A DNA stretch of 64,000 bases from Nectonema munidae (taxonomy: Eukaryota > Nematomorpha > Nectonematoida > Nectonematidae), in contig JAUIRK010001052.1 in NCBI GenBank assembly GCA_030549495.1, positions 1,860,001 to 1,924,000 on the forward strand, read 5' to 3'. Position numbers and translations under genes: made by a program. Positions 12,141 through 22,130 of this stretch are shown here, piece after piece (within the stretch, counting starts at the first letter, position 1; every line of letters starts with the position of its first letter). Below the pieces are notes generated by a model. The model did not search any database. It was not told the origin of the DNA and was given only the letters and a program-made list of their open reading frames with translations.

Positions 12141-12386
12141 ATGCTCAATTGTTATAAATTTGATATTTGGGGATTTTTAGGTCTAATCATTGTTTATCTT
12201 TTGATTATTTACGCAGACTATGTAATAACGTCAATCCTAATCTTATCAGTTTTTTCATCTATTTATTCAATAGTTGTATCTATAAGCTTTTTTAATCTTA
12301 TTGCATTTATTTTAATGTTTTCACATTTACGGGCTTCTATTTCTGACCCTGGAAAAGTTTTCTTATTGAAAGAATTACCTATAGAA
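12141..12386 (+). CDS. ZDHHC3/7-like: DHHC palmitoyltransferase exon (TM1, TM2, DPG)
   Basis: Encodes two hydrophobic segments (roughly residues 8-32 and 38-60) and then SHLRASISDPG. The DPG motif just after TM2 is a hallmark of DHHC enzymes, and the spacing and sequence (IYADYV, FNLIAF, SH.RA) best fit the Golgi ZDHHC3/7 group. The exon ends in phase 0 at a GTAAAT donor after LPIE, which joins cleanly to the DHHC exon. The ATG at 12141 may not be the true start: an AG lies directly upstream, and family members have about 40 more N-terminal residues, so an upstream exon is likely. Confidence 0.85.
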
Positions 12387-12441
12387 GTAAATGTTTTTAT
12401 ATAAAAATTTTCTTTTATGAACTTTATTAATTTCTTTTTAG

Positions 12442-12557
12442 GACATAAATTCTCATTTTACATTCTGCTATAAGTGTAATTCCTACCGCCCCTATCGTGC
12501 TCACCACTGCAAAGTTTGTAAACGATGCATTCATAAAATGGATCATCACTGCCCTTG
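12442..12557 (+). CDS. ZDHHC3/7-like: DHHC palmitoyltransferase exon (catalytic Cys-rich domain)
   Basis: Encodes the zinc-binding cysteine-rich domain: CYKC, then HHCKVCKRC, ending in DHHCP with the split Trp codon. The Cys of DHHC forms the acyl-enzyme intermediate that transfers palmitate to cytoplasmic cysteines of membrane proteins. It follows a TTTTTAG acceptor and stops at GGTAG. The two bases TG plus the G that opens the exon at 18299 rebuild the Trp of DHHCPW. The following intron, about 5.7 kb, is filled with transposons. Confidence 0.93.
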
Positions 12558-13049
12558 GTAGTTTTATCAATTTATTACCTTTCTTTTTATTTTATTTTTT
12601 GAAAACACCCAAGTATACCCGTCAAAAAATACCAAACTTTATGTGACCATTTTCAAAAATATCTAAACAAACATCCAATATTTAATTCTTAAGGTATTAC
12701 TAAATAAATTTTGTTCAAGTTTGCATTTTTTTAAAATTATTTGATGTATAATGAGGACTGTAATAGTGCTAATCCGACTTTATTTCTAATAAAACAATTA
12801 TAATAAATTCATAACTTATCAGAACTATGCTACACTTTATAACTAATTTAGTTACTGTCCTGTTTAAGCCCTACCACCTAAAGGTAATTAAAAAATGTAC
12901 TGAATAACATTAATTTATCAAATTAAGAAAATTTTTCAACAAAAGTATATTGAAAATAAAAAGAACTAACAATTTTTTTTAATCTTTAGTTGGATAAAAT
13001 GCAGCCATATCATTAAGAACTGTATTAAATATATTATTACCAAATGTAA

Positions 13050-13780
13050 TTAAAAATGAGTGACGCCAAAAAACTCTGCTAAATATTCATTTAGAATCTC
13101 TTGAACAGTTCCACATTGCCTCTTGTTTCTGACCTTTGTAGAACTCCAAAGTCGTTCAATATTTGGGTATGTGCTCCACTGTCAGGATCCACAAAATTTT
13201 GACTGTGATTTACTGTCTGATGTTGGTATATCTATACTTATTGAAAACGTTGAGGCTTAATTGTACGATACGCACGCTATTTATCAGAAAATATTGTCGT
13301 TCCGGGACGTATGTATTTATTGATCAGCGAAATTAGAGTACTTTCTGTGCGATCTTTACAGCTAACATGAAAACTTCCTTGGTTTCAAGGCAAATAGCTC
13401 CAAACACCCACTGTTGTGGAAGAATTCGACCAACGTGATTTTTCCTCTTGGCAAACAATGCTTCATCTATCTCCACATGCATGCCTGTACCACCAATGAC
13501 AACAGGGTGTTTAAGAAGCTTCCAAAGACATATCTCTCGCATGTAATTGTTCCAGTCAACCGTTGTGTTTTTATTCATTCCAAGTTCTCTCTCACAATAT
13601 TTTTTTGAAGTCAGTTCATACGCCCATGAATAAATGAAGAGAATTATAAGCTTATAAGACAGCCATGAAGCAGCAAGCCATTTTTTTGTTTGTACTCCTT
13701 TCTCTTTTCTACAGCCCCTTTTGTAACAACGCCAACGATTCTTCTTTCCTCCTTCAAAAACTAACTTCATTGAATGGAGT
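13050..13780 (-). mobile_element. Merlin-type DNA transposon relic
   Basis: The - strand frame at 13333-13770 (145 codons) reads as an ISXO2/IS1595-like DDE transposase, the domain used by eukaryotic Merlin elements. It has a first Asp in HVEIDEALF and a following WVFGAICLET. Further along the strand, in interrupted frames, come TIFSDK (second Asp) and NIERLWSSTK (catalytic Glu region, near 13150). Several stops and at least one frame change break the rest. Terminal repeats were not found, so the limits are those of the coding remains. It sits in the DHHC gene intron in antisense orientation. Confidence 0.68.
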
Positions 13781-14764
13781 GAAGTTAGATATGGCTTTTA
13801 ATTTAGATAGATAATTATTATCAATATTTTTATTTATGTTATGAAGAATATGTGTTTTGTTATTAAAAATTCTAATTCTGTCGGAGTCGGAACAGTGACT
13901 CAACTCACACCAACCAACTCGCCCTTTTGTAATACCAACTCACACTAACTAACTAATCAACCATCTAACTAATTAATTAGAAAATAGCTAGATTGAGTTG
14001 GTTAAAAATCAAATAAAATTTACTTTTTACTCTCTTTTTTGGCTTTCTTATTAAATAAACTTAGTTAAATAACTTTGTTGCAAGTTATCTGTCTCTAAAA
14101 TTTGAATTTTCAAATTAAAATAGAAAAAATTTGATTTACTTTTTTTATAACATATATTTTGAGTTTTGAAACAATGGAATTATTTGTTTCTCATTTTTTT
14201 GATATTAAACTGGGGTTTCACCAAAAATTTCCATTTCATCCTATCTTCACCCTCATTACCATTTAATTTATTTTCTTTTAAATCTGCCAAAACTCAAACC
14301 AACCACTTTCTTCTCGGTCATCTCTTTTTAGGTCTCCATATATTTTAAAATTCCACATATTCTTACAAATATTGTCTTAATCTCTTCATTTCACATGTCC
14401 AAAACTTTTCATTTTACTTTCTTGTACTTTATTTGAAACCTCTATTCTCTTCTTTCAAAAAATTTTCCTTAAACATATAACTTAATTTTTCATCTAAGCC
14501 TTCGCCAATTTATTCTACATTCCATCTTTCTCTTTGGTTCAATTATGAAATCTATAAGTATCGGTAATGTTGAAGTGCTGGATTATCACTTTTTATAGTT
14601 TGCTATTTTGCGTAGTCCAAATTTTGCACGTAATTAATTTATTTTCAGATTATGGGAATAATGTGTTCACAGTTAATCTATCATAAGCCCCAAATCCCTA
14701 GCCTCCCGAGGCCAATTCCTCGGCTTTGATGAAATCTTGATATTGATGTCTTCTCTTTGCATAC
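13781..14764. other. Intron sequence with nothing recognised
   Basis: T-rich and CT-rich intronic DNA of the palmitoyltransferase gene, with many copies of the words 'aactaact' around 13900-13990. No exon or element boundary is supported. Confidence 0.45.
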
Positions 14765-14772
14765 ATGTACGC

Positions 14773-17382
14773 TAGGGTGTGTCTCAAAAATGAATTATGA
14801 TTTTTTCATTTTCTCACCTCTTAGTTTTATGCATTTTGTAATAAAACGTTTATGTATGAAGTTTTGCAAAATTTAAAGCAAGGTAAGAACTCGCCCAGGA
14901 CATTTTTGCTTTTTATTTGTATTTTTTGCATTCATTTTTTGTTTCTATTAAAAATTTTTGTTTCAGATAAAAATTTTAATTTTTAATGGCATCTACAAGA
15001 CAATACAATTCTCTTTATATAATTGGCATTCCAAAAAGTGAAATCTTGGGTGCAAAGCTGCCTTCAAACAAACAAGTTTTATCAAATTTTCTTCATCATG
15101 TTACTGAGAAAAAAACTTTGCGCAATTCATCTAAAGCAACTTTAAATGCCGTTAAATATTTTTGGGATAAAGCAGGAATTCCATTGCGTGCTTCACAACA
15201 TTGCCAGTCAAAAATTGAAAATCTTTACAAAAAGTGGTTTGATCTTAAGAAACATAGAAATCGTAAAACAGAAGCTCAGGAAAATAAAACAAAAAACTTT
15301 ATTTCTAAACTTGGCGATTTATTTGAGCACACCAGAATGCTTTGCTTGACATAAGAAAAGAAGACCAAATATTTTTTCTAGCACAACGAGAGGCTGGACG
15401 CAGAGGAACTATTGGATCATTGGATCGGATAGAAGAAAATCTGAAAAATCGAAAGCAAGTTCGAGAGTTGGCTGAGAATAAAATGAAGAAAAAAGCATTT
15501 GATTATAAAACCTCCATGAATGAATAGGCATTTAATTCATCAAAGTTCTCACCTTCAATTTCCGATATAAGTAGTACCGACACTTTAAAAGATGAATCGT
15601 ACACAGGCCATGTCAATATTGATCCAAAGTTAAGCAAAAAAGTTTTTCAAGCAGATAACTTAAACTTTAATTTTGTTTCACCGTCAAAACGACCTAAAAA
15701 TCTGCTTTCTTCAGGTCTTGCCTCTGCCTTAGATCGTACAAATACACCATCTCGAAACGCAACTTATATTATGGCTGAAGTGATTCGAAGCTTAGGTGAA
15801 AACTTAGAAAACTACAATATCAATCCGAGCTCTATTCACAGGCAACGTGCTTTGCAAAGATCTAAAACTGCAAAAAAACTAAATGCAACTTTTAAGACCA
15901 ACTCGTCCCTTACTGTTCATTGGGACAGTAAATTAATAAATAGCTTGAATGGCCAAAAAATGGTTGAGCGTTTTCCAATCCTTGTCACAGGACAAAAAGT
16001 AGTTCAACTTCTTGGAGCACCTCAGAAATCTAAAGGAACTGGTTTGGCTCAAGCAGATGCTGTTGAAACTTGCTTAAAAGAATGGAACTTAGAAAGAAAG
16101 ATTCAAGGTCTTTGTTTTGATACCACAGCTTCTAACACCGGCATCAGAACTGGTGCGTGCAAAATAATAGAAAAAAATTAAATCGACAACTTCTACACTT
16201 TGCTTGCCGTCACCATATTTACGAAGTCATTTTGGGAGGAGTCTGCAGCGCTTTACTTGGCCCTTCGTCTGGTCCAGATAACATTCTCTTTAAAAACTTT
16301 AAAAAAAAACTGGGAGTCAATCGATAAAGAAAATTTTCAACCAGCTTCAACTGACCTTGAAGTTTAGGCTACTATTGCTCCAATAAGAAAAAACCTTATT
16401 TCATTTTACATTAGTTATCACACTGGCACTCAATTGCGAAATGACTATAAAGAACTCATTGAACTTGCTTTAATATTTTTAGGACATGAAGTTTCACATA
16501 AAAAACCTGTAACTTTTCGAAGACCAGGCGCTATGCATCATGCGCGTTGAATGTCTAACTTGTTGTATGCCATAAAAATCTGGCTTTTTAGAGATCAAAT
16601 TTCTTTGAAAAAATCGAACAGCGAGCGTTCAGGGATATAGCTGTTTTTGGCGTTGTTTTATACATCAAGCGCTGGATTGTGGCTTCGAAGGCATCTGCTG
16701 CTCCAAGAAATGATATGGAGTTTATGAAAGATCTTTTAACATATAAAAACAGACAGCTTGTTGCTCCCGCTATAAAAAAATTAAGTGGACATTTATGGTA
16801 TCTTAGCGCTGAACTTATTGCTCTAGCTTTCTTTGATCAAAAAGTTTCTGCCCAAACAAAACGAGCTATGGTTTGTCGTCTTAAAAATAAATCGGGTCCC
16901 CGACAAGTTCGCCCTCAATTACAGCATGAAAATTTCAATCGTGGTTTGGAACAGTTTGTTACAGAGAGAACACTTCATTTTTTTGATCACCTTCAAATCG
17001 GTAAATAATTTTTAACTTTCGATCCTAATGAATGGCCAAATTGCAAAGATTACAAAGTTGGATTGGAGATTGTCGAAGAGCAAGCTGTAGTCAATGATTT
17101 TGCTGAGCGCTCTGTTGCGCTAATTAAGTCTTATAATCAGAAACTCACAAAGAAAGAAAATGAACTTCAGGACCTGCTCCAAGTGGTTCAAGATCACCGT
17201 ATTCAGTATCAAAATCCAAAGAAAAATACTCTTTTAAAAGAAAAACTTTAGGTTAGCTGGGCGAGTGGTTATTATTGACATAACAGTCTAATTTTTTTTG
17301 TGAATAATTATTTCTGTAAATAAAATTTTAGAACATGAGAAAAATTTGTTTAATTTTTTTCCTATATTTGAGACACACCCTA
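14773..17382 (+). mobile_element. Divergent hAT-like transposon with TAGGGTG ends, copy A
   Basis: The left end TAGGGTGTGTCTCAAA and the right end are perfect 16-bp inverted repeats, flanked by a perfect 8-bp target duplication, ATGTACGC (14765-14772 and 17383-17390). TAGGG termini and 8-bp duplications are hAT hallmarks, but the encoded protein is far from standard hAT transposases. A second, distinct member of the same family lies at 60412-63203. It sits inside the palmitoyltransferase intron, in the same orientation as that gene. Confidence 0.85.
14986..17251 (+). pseudogene. hAT-like transposase of the 'CFDTTASNTG' family, broken
   Basis: The N-terminal frame starts at 14986. Other frames continue at 15342-15527, 15771-16181, 16679-17008 and 17063-17251, separated by frame changes and stops. 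Conserved pieces in order are HWDSKLI (about 15918), CFDTTASNTG (about 16113), a RRPGAMHHAR-like segment (about 16520), LSGHLWYLSAEL (about 16780) and NDFAERSVALI (about 17093). I infer the Asp of HWD, the Asp of CFD and the Glu of AER as the DDE triad, matching hAT order, but no family alignment was run. I recall similar proteins in other arthropods, without a settled name. At least four lesions make this copy dead. Confidence 0.75.
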
Positions 17383-17390
17383 ATGTACGC

Positions 17391-17944
17391 TTAAGTCACT
17401 CGCAATTATTATTGCTGTTACTTTCCTAATGATTCTCATTTCTTAATCTATCTCTTGCCAAAAGTTTCATTATCATCTTTGCACCTGCATTGTGGAGCAT
17501 AATATAGAGACATTATATAGAGACAGAAAACTTCTGACAATTCTTACATAATATCGTGACAACTATAGTATTTTCGAGACTTATTGCCCCTGCAATGTAA
17601 GAGTTTGTAATCTCCATCCATTTCTTTAGTTTTGTGAAATTTAAAAATAATTATAAAAAGTTATAAATTATATATTATAAAGTGTATTATATCTTAATAG
17701 TTTAATATTTAGTTAGTCACATAACTTGTTAAGCTACATGGTAAGTTTTTTTTGTTAATAAAAATTACAAAATTATAATTAGAGTAGTCATTTAGTCATC
17801 CGTAAAAATAATCGAAGATGTATTGCGGCGAAATCTCATCAAACCATAAAATGGTTTCAAATTTTAGTTTCTAGCATTTAAAGGAAATAAACATAAACTT
17901 ACTATAAAAGTGTATTGAGATTAAATTTTAAATATATTTTTGTT
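17391..17944. other. Intron sequence with nothing recognised
   Basis: AT-rich intronic DNA between the hAT-like element and the SINE-like unit. Confidence 0.45.
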
Positions 17945-18062
17945 AAGCTAGCCTTGATACCACAAGGTCTTGGGTTTGATCTAGGATCGATCCTTCTTTG
18001 TTTATAGTTCCACACAAACGAGCCAATTGTGCCTTCTGAAAACCTTTAGTACAAAATTTCAA
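17945..18062 (+). repeat. tRNA-derived SINE-like repeat
   Basis: Carries 'caaggtcttgggtttgat' (B-box region) and the tail word 'caattgtgccttct', both shared with the unit at 1755-1906 but in the opposite orientation. Confidence 0.55.
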
Positions 18063-18298
18063 AGAATTTTCATTTCAAGGTTAACAAATCATTTTTAAAC
18101 ACTACTTTCACAAAAGTCTTTCTAAAGATTTGTGTCAAAATGACATGGTTGTGTCCTGCGTATTTATGCTTCGTCGTCTCCTAAAGGTTAATCAAAATAT
18201 AAATTTAAAATATATAAGATATTATTCTTTTTCATTGTTGCTGACAGAAACACAAAATTTTATCTACTCTAATTAATGTATATTTTTTACCGTTTCAG

Positions 18299-18360
18299 GA
18301 TAAACAATTGTGTTGGTGAAAAAAATGAAAAATATTTTATTCAATTTCTCTTCTACACAA
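18299..18360 (+). CDS. ZDHHC3/7-like: DHHC palmitoyltransferase exon (NNCVG, start of TM3)
   Basis: Begins after a TTTCAG acceptor and completes the Trp of DHHCPW, then encodes INNCVGEKNEKYFIQFLFYT. The NNCVG after DHHCPW is invariant in the family, and the following hydrophobic run opens the third membrane segment. It ends in phase 1 at a GTATTT donor. The 62-base exon fits the preceding exon (phase 2 end) and the next one (24457) without a frame change. Confidence 0.9.
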
Positions 18361-18527
18361 GTATTTATTTTTAGCATTATTTTCTACGAATTGTGAAAAT
18401 ATCATTTTTAGGCTTTCTTTTCTTAAAATTTTAAATGACAAAGAAAATTTTAAAAACACAAAATTTAATATAAGAGCACAAAAAATATGAGTTTTTCTGG
18501 TGGAGTAATTGAAGGGGTGGTGGCGGG

Positions 18528-18602
18528 AGAGGTATTGACTTTGTGATAAATAAAGTAAGTGATTATCAAGACGGTGTGCTGCGCTTTTATACTGCTATTG
18601 TA
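18528..18602 (-). repeat. Terminal direct repeat, 3' copy
   Basis: About 75 bp, matching 21354-21429 apart from at most one length difference. The end of the reverse transcriptase frame lies inside it. Confidence 0.85.
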
Positions 18603-20815
18603 TCTTGGTCTGGCTGTCTTGATGGGAAGTCGGCAGGGTTAGCATCTGTTGGGATGTAGAAGATACTTTTACATCTCTTTAGGTATTGAGCTGTGTTCAC
18701 GTTTTCTACTTGTTCGAGGATGTTGTGTAGTCTTGCAGATGCTGATCCGCCTTTCTTCCAGGAGTTGATTGCTACCTGGCTATCAGAAAGGATAAGCGTG
18801 TCTTCTCCTGCAACTGAATTAGCAATGGTTATTGCTAATAATTCAGCCAGGTCTATATCAATCTCCTTGATAAACGGGATTTTGAAATTGCAATTCTTTG
18901 CAGTTATGCCGATTGCTAGCGGAGTCGCGTCCACGTAGATCTTTGCATTAGCTGGAATTATGTTGATGAAATTTCTTTTCTTTTTCACATCCTTCCAAAG
19001 GTGTAGTAGAGTCTTTATTGGGATGGGTATCCCATTCTTGATGTTGTACAGGGGTCTAGTCCTTCTTGTAAGGTTACATATTGTAGCTAGGTAATAATTT
19101 AGGTAACCTATTGCCGATTCCATTACTTTGGTAGGTGGGAATGGATGGTCGTTGAAGGCTGCTAATATATAAATTGCCTGATAGCATTTAACCATGGTTT
19201 CCTCGGTGAATCCGAGAGTTCCTTCTTTCAAATCAAGTACTACTCCGAGGTAAGTAATTTCGTTGGATGGAATGAAGCAGGATTTCTTTGAATTAATCAG
19301 TATATTACACTCCTTTTCTAGAAATTCTTTGAACTTGTTGCTGATGTTGCATGCATCTTCAAAGTTGGTGAATAAAAGCAGGATGTCATCCACGTAAACT
19401 TTGTGAAGGAAATCAACGCTGCTGTGCCGATTTCTGAATGTTCTGAGCAAGGTTTTGAGTACAAATTGCAAAACCCCTGGCGCAAAATTTGCGCCCATGG
19501 GTAATCTATTGAAAGTGAATAATTCCTTAAATACTTTAAATCCAAAAAATTTTTGATAGGTCTTGTGTATACTAATACCGTAAAAGGCGTTGGTCAAGTC
19601 AACTTTGATTGCTAATGTATACTTCTTTGGGATGAACATTAGTGAGGCAGGCGCTTCTACTTGAAGAGCTTCATTATGGAATAGCTCTGATGAAAAGGAG
19701 AAGTTCTGTATGAAACGAGTCTCTTTGTTTCTCTTCGGAATTACAAATACAGGAGAAACTATTTTAACACTTTTTACTCTCTTTATCACATTGAAATGTG
19801 TTAGAGGAGGGAGTATCTTGTTCTTTATAAACACTTTGATAGGAAAATGTGGTTGTATAAACTTGGAATACTTACTAGCCTTTGTGTTGATCTTTATGCG
19901 AGGCTTGTATCCATACTTAAGTATGTTTTTGGCTTTGATGTTCAACAGATCATTCGGTGCTTTCCATAAAGAACAGGATCCAATGTACTTGAGTTTGTTT
20001 ACCTCGATTGGGTGTATCTTGTCATGTCCCTTTTTGGAATCTATAACCGGGTTGAAAATTTTAGGCGAACCCTCATATTCTTCATCCGGATCTTCAGAGT
20101 GTGAGGACAATATATCCGTTTCTTCTTGTTCATCCTTTTCTTCTGGCGATAGTACTTGATTAAACACCTCCCTCCACTCCTTGGGGTCAATGTCACCTTT
20201 TCTGTCCAAGTAGGTGAGAGTAGTGAGCAGCTTCGTACCGATTAGGGGAGTGTCAGGATGACTCTTGATGAACGTGACGAAGTCTTCAATTGTAGCTTTT
20301 CCATTCATAGGTACGTGCGCTAATGAAGTTAACATGTTTTCTGTGGCCGCCACCGGCTCTACAGGATTAGCCTTGAACGTGACTAGTTCTTGGCTAAAAG
20401 GTAAGGTGTCCGATAGAGGAATCGGAAATTCAGCGAGCTCGTTTTCTAGTAGTTCTAGAAAGGAGGTCGTGAAAAACTTTGCAGTTGAGTCTTCCAGCGT
20501 AGGCTCTTCAGCCTCTGACGGCGGTGCCATAGCTCCAGCCTCGTCAGTGAGATCAGCTACCAGAGCATGATATACACTCTGGAGTTCACTAGCTGTCCCA
20601 ACGCTGGAAGGAGCATCCGTAGGGGATGCGGGATGAGCCAAATCAGCCTCAGGACTGATGTCGGTGACTAAGGGTGGCTCATGTTCCTTAGTTGCGAGAA
20701 AAAAGTGCTTACTCCTTTCTCCTCGGCGCTGTCTTTCTCTGCGCCGGCTTCTGCTGTCGAAATCTGTAATTAGATGCTGGAGGATCGGTTGGAGCAGGAA
20801 TATCGAGTTCTGCAA
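18587..20815 (-). CDS. Reverse transcriptase-RNase H polyprotein of the compact element
   Basis: 742 residues. Residues 1-280 are a poorly recognisable region: a basic start (about 20-35), then an acidic Pro/Ser/Glu-rich stretch. Reverse transcriptase follows at about 300-600, with motif A KVDLTNAFYG (405-412), the LPMG segment (438-441) and the catalytic YVDD (474-477). RNase H occupies about 620-735, with YVDATP, AELLA (657-661), SDSQ and a final NPADFPSR (726-733). DATP and NPAD.PSR are also seen in hepadnavirus RNase H; NPAD occurs in BEL elements too. No integrase follows. The frame overlaps the upstream capsid-like frame by about 107 bases in a different frame, so its start could involve internal initiation or frameshifting. 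Confidence 0.8.
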   Translation of the reverse strand: MQNSIFLLQPILQHLITDFDSRSRRRERQRRGERSKHFFLATKEHEPPLVTDISPEADLAHPASPTDAPSSVGTASELQSVYHALVADLTDEAGAMAPPSEAEEPTLEDSTAKFFTTSFLELLENELAEFPIPLSDTLPFSQELVTFKANPVEPVAATENMLTSLAHVPMNGKATIEDFVTFIKSHPDTPLIGTKLLTTLTYLDRKGDIDPKEWREVFNQVLSPEEKDEQEETDILSSHSEDPDEEYEGSPKIFNPVIDSKKGHDKIHPIEVNKLKYIGSCSLWKAPNDLLNIKAKNILKYGYKPRIKINTKASKYSKFIQPHFPIKVFIKNKILPPLTHFNVIKRVKSVKIVSPVFVIPKRNKETRFIQNFSFSSELFHNEALQVEAPASLMFIPKKYTLAIKVDLTNAFYGISIHKTYQKFFGFKVFKELFTFNRLPMGANFAPGVLQFVLKTLLRTFRNRHSSVDFLHKVYVDDILLLFTNFEDACNISNKFKEFLEKECNILINSKKSCFIPSNEITYLGVVLDLKEGTLGFTEETMVKCYQAIYILAAFNDHPFPPTKVMESAIGYLNYYLATICNLTRRTRPLYNIKNGIPIPIKTLLHLWKDVKKKRNFINIIPANAKIYVDATPLAIGITAKNCNFKIPFIKEIDIDLAELLAITIANSVAGEDTLILSDSQVAINSWKKGGSASARLHNILEQVENVNTAQYLKRCKSIFYIPTDANPADFPSRQPDQDTIAV

Positions 20816-21302
20816 ATGACGATAAGTTCATCTGCTTGCTGGCTTGTTCCCACGAACACTGCGTGGCCAGACACGCTGTTGAGGCTAACTTACTGACCTC
20901 CTTAACGTCCAGGAGCGAGAGATCAGGTAGGTTCCTCTGAAGTATCGAAAATAACGAAATAATCATAGAGTCTTTTGCATTTCTCATTTGAGGTGGCAAA
21001 GACAAACTAAATGCGTCAATCCTTCTGGAGGCTAACTCCATAGGAGAGTACCTCTGCGAAGAAGGAATAGCCATGACTTCTTCTTTTATCTCCAAAGGTA
21101 TAGGAGCGGGCGTTACAGGCTCGCTAGGCCCGGCCGCAACTCTGGACTTAACAGTGGACTTGTTGAAGGCTTTCACTAGAGTGTCTATTTCCCGGGAGAT
21201 TCCATCCAGGGTAGCTTGCTGTACCCGGCTGGAATCCACCATCTCCGTCCAGTCGGACTGCGAGATAAAGGCACTATCAGGACGTTCTGGATGTTGTGCC
21301 AT
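20709..21302 (-). CDS. Capsid (Gag/core)-like protein of the compact element
   Basis: 197 residues starting about 50 bases after the 5' terminal repeat. The middle is helical and hydrophobic (for example MIISLFSILQRNLPDLSLLD). The last 20 residues are rich in Arg, Lys and Gln, as expected for nucleic-acid binding. There is no CCHC zinc knuckle. Position and size fit a capsid protein; no sequence family was recognised, so the call rests on context. Confidence 0.6.
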   Translation of the reverse strand: MAQHPERPDSAFISQSDWTEMVDSSRVQQATLDGISREIDTLVKAFNKSTVKSRVAAGPSEPVTPAPIPLEIKEEVMAIPSSQRYSPMELASRRIDAFSLSLPPQMRNAKDSMIISLFSILQRNLPDLSLLDVKEVSKLASTACLATQCSWEQASKQMNLSSFAELDIPAPTDPPASNYRFRQQKPAQRKTAPRRKE

Positions 21303-21353
21303 CTGTGAAAGATATAGCTTTATGAAATAGGGTGAAGTGTAGTAACAAAGGTC

Positions 21354-21429
21354 GAGAGGTATTGACTTTGTGATAAATAAAGTAAGTGATTATCAAGACG
21401 GTGTGCTGCGCTTTTATACTGCTATTGTA
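21354..21429 (-). repeat. Terminal direct repeat, 5' copy
   Basis: Same sequence as 18528-18602. A short poly-A/T tract follows at 21430-21438. No target duplication was recognised around the element. Confidence 0.85.
21411..21418 (-). promoter_or_regulatory. TATA box in the 5' terminal repeat
   Basis: TATAAAAG on the - strand, about 110 bases upstream of the capsid-like start codon. A transcript beginning some 25-30 bases downstream would start inside the repeat, as in LTR elements and pararetroviruses. Confidence 0.5.
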
Positions 21430-21549
21430 AAAAAAAAGTTATATATTGTTATCACTAAATAGATTTATTTAAGAAATTTTGTTCCTATCTTTTTATATAA
21501 TTTTTTGCATCAAGATAAAAAGTAAAAAATATAGATCTCTAGGATCAGT

Positions 21550-21840
21550 CTAATCCATCCGAGCATCTGAAAGTTGCTTTCTCATCTGAAAGTTGCTTTC
21601 TCGTGCTTCTTTCCCCGTGCATAGAGAAAATGGCAATTTGTCTGCAAGACCAAGGACGTAATTCGAATTACTTAGATTTATTCCTAAATTATCCCAAACT
21701 ATAATTTTAAGGTAATCGATGAACAGGTTGTGAAACACTGATCTAAACCGAATTTCATCCGATTGAAGAATTAGAAATTCAATTTTGAATACATCGGGAA
21801 TCGTATCCGAGACATTTGAAATGAAATCCCTAGGGTTTAA
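21550..21840 (-). pseudogene. hAT transposase C-terminal relic
   Basis: An open frame starting WLNPRDFISNVSD and continuing with EFLILQSDE...F...L.DY resembles the region before the dimerisation domain of ZBED/FAM200-type hAT transposases, ending in a degenerate LPFSLC. No terminal repeats were found near it, so it is an isolated fragment. Confidence 0.5.
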
Positions 21841-22130
21841 CCACAATGCCACAGTCTCTCAGGCTTGTGAAAATAATTATGTATAATGTGATATATACCA
21901 GTGACGAGCAAGAATAACAGTTGCTGCCCCTGAATTTCTTTTCATGATATGACTTCTTTTTACAGAGCTAATTAATTTATTTAAATGTTTTCCTTCTAAA
22001 AAGATTTGCCTTTAACATTATATTCAACTGTTTCAAATGATAAGTTTTTTGATTTATTGGCTATTTTTATATATTATTGGTTCTAAGTATTTTATTAGAT
22101 GACAAAATTTTGTATAAAAATTTTAAAATA

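Larger units (their letters stand above)
18528..21429 (-). mobile_element. Compact reverse-transcriptase element, family unresolved (looks whole)
   Basis: The unit of about 2.9 kb is bounded by direct repeats of only ~75 bp (18528-18602 and 21354-21429). The repeats are nearly identical, so insertion is probably recent. Parts in transcription order: terminal repeat with a TATA box, a capsid-like frame (21302-20709), an overlapping reverse transcriptase-RNase H frame (20815-18587), and a terminal repeat that overlaps the end of that frame. I saw no protease, integrase, tyrosine recombinase, primer-binding site or polypurine tract, and the ends are not TG...CA. GC content is clearly above the flanks. 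Alternatives are a derivative of a BEL, Ty3 or DIRS-type element, or an integrated hepadnavirus-like genome. Confidence 0.7.

Noticed and set aside
18693-21330. + strand frames opposite the RT element
   Set aside because: They are antisense to the RT and capsid-like frames and carry no motif of their own.
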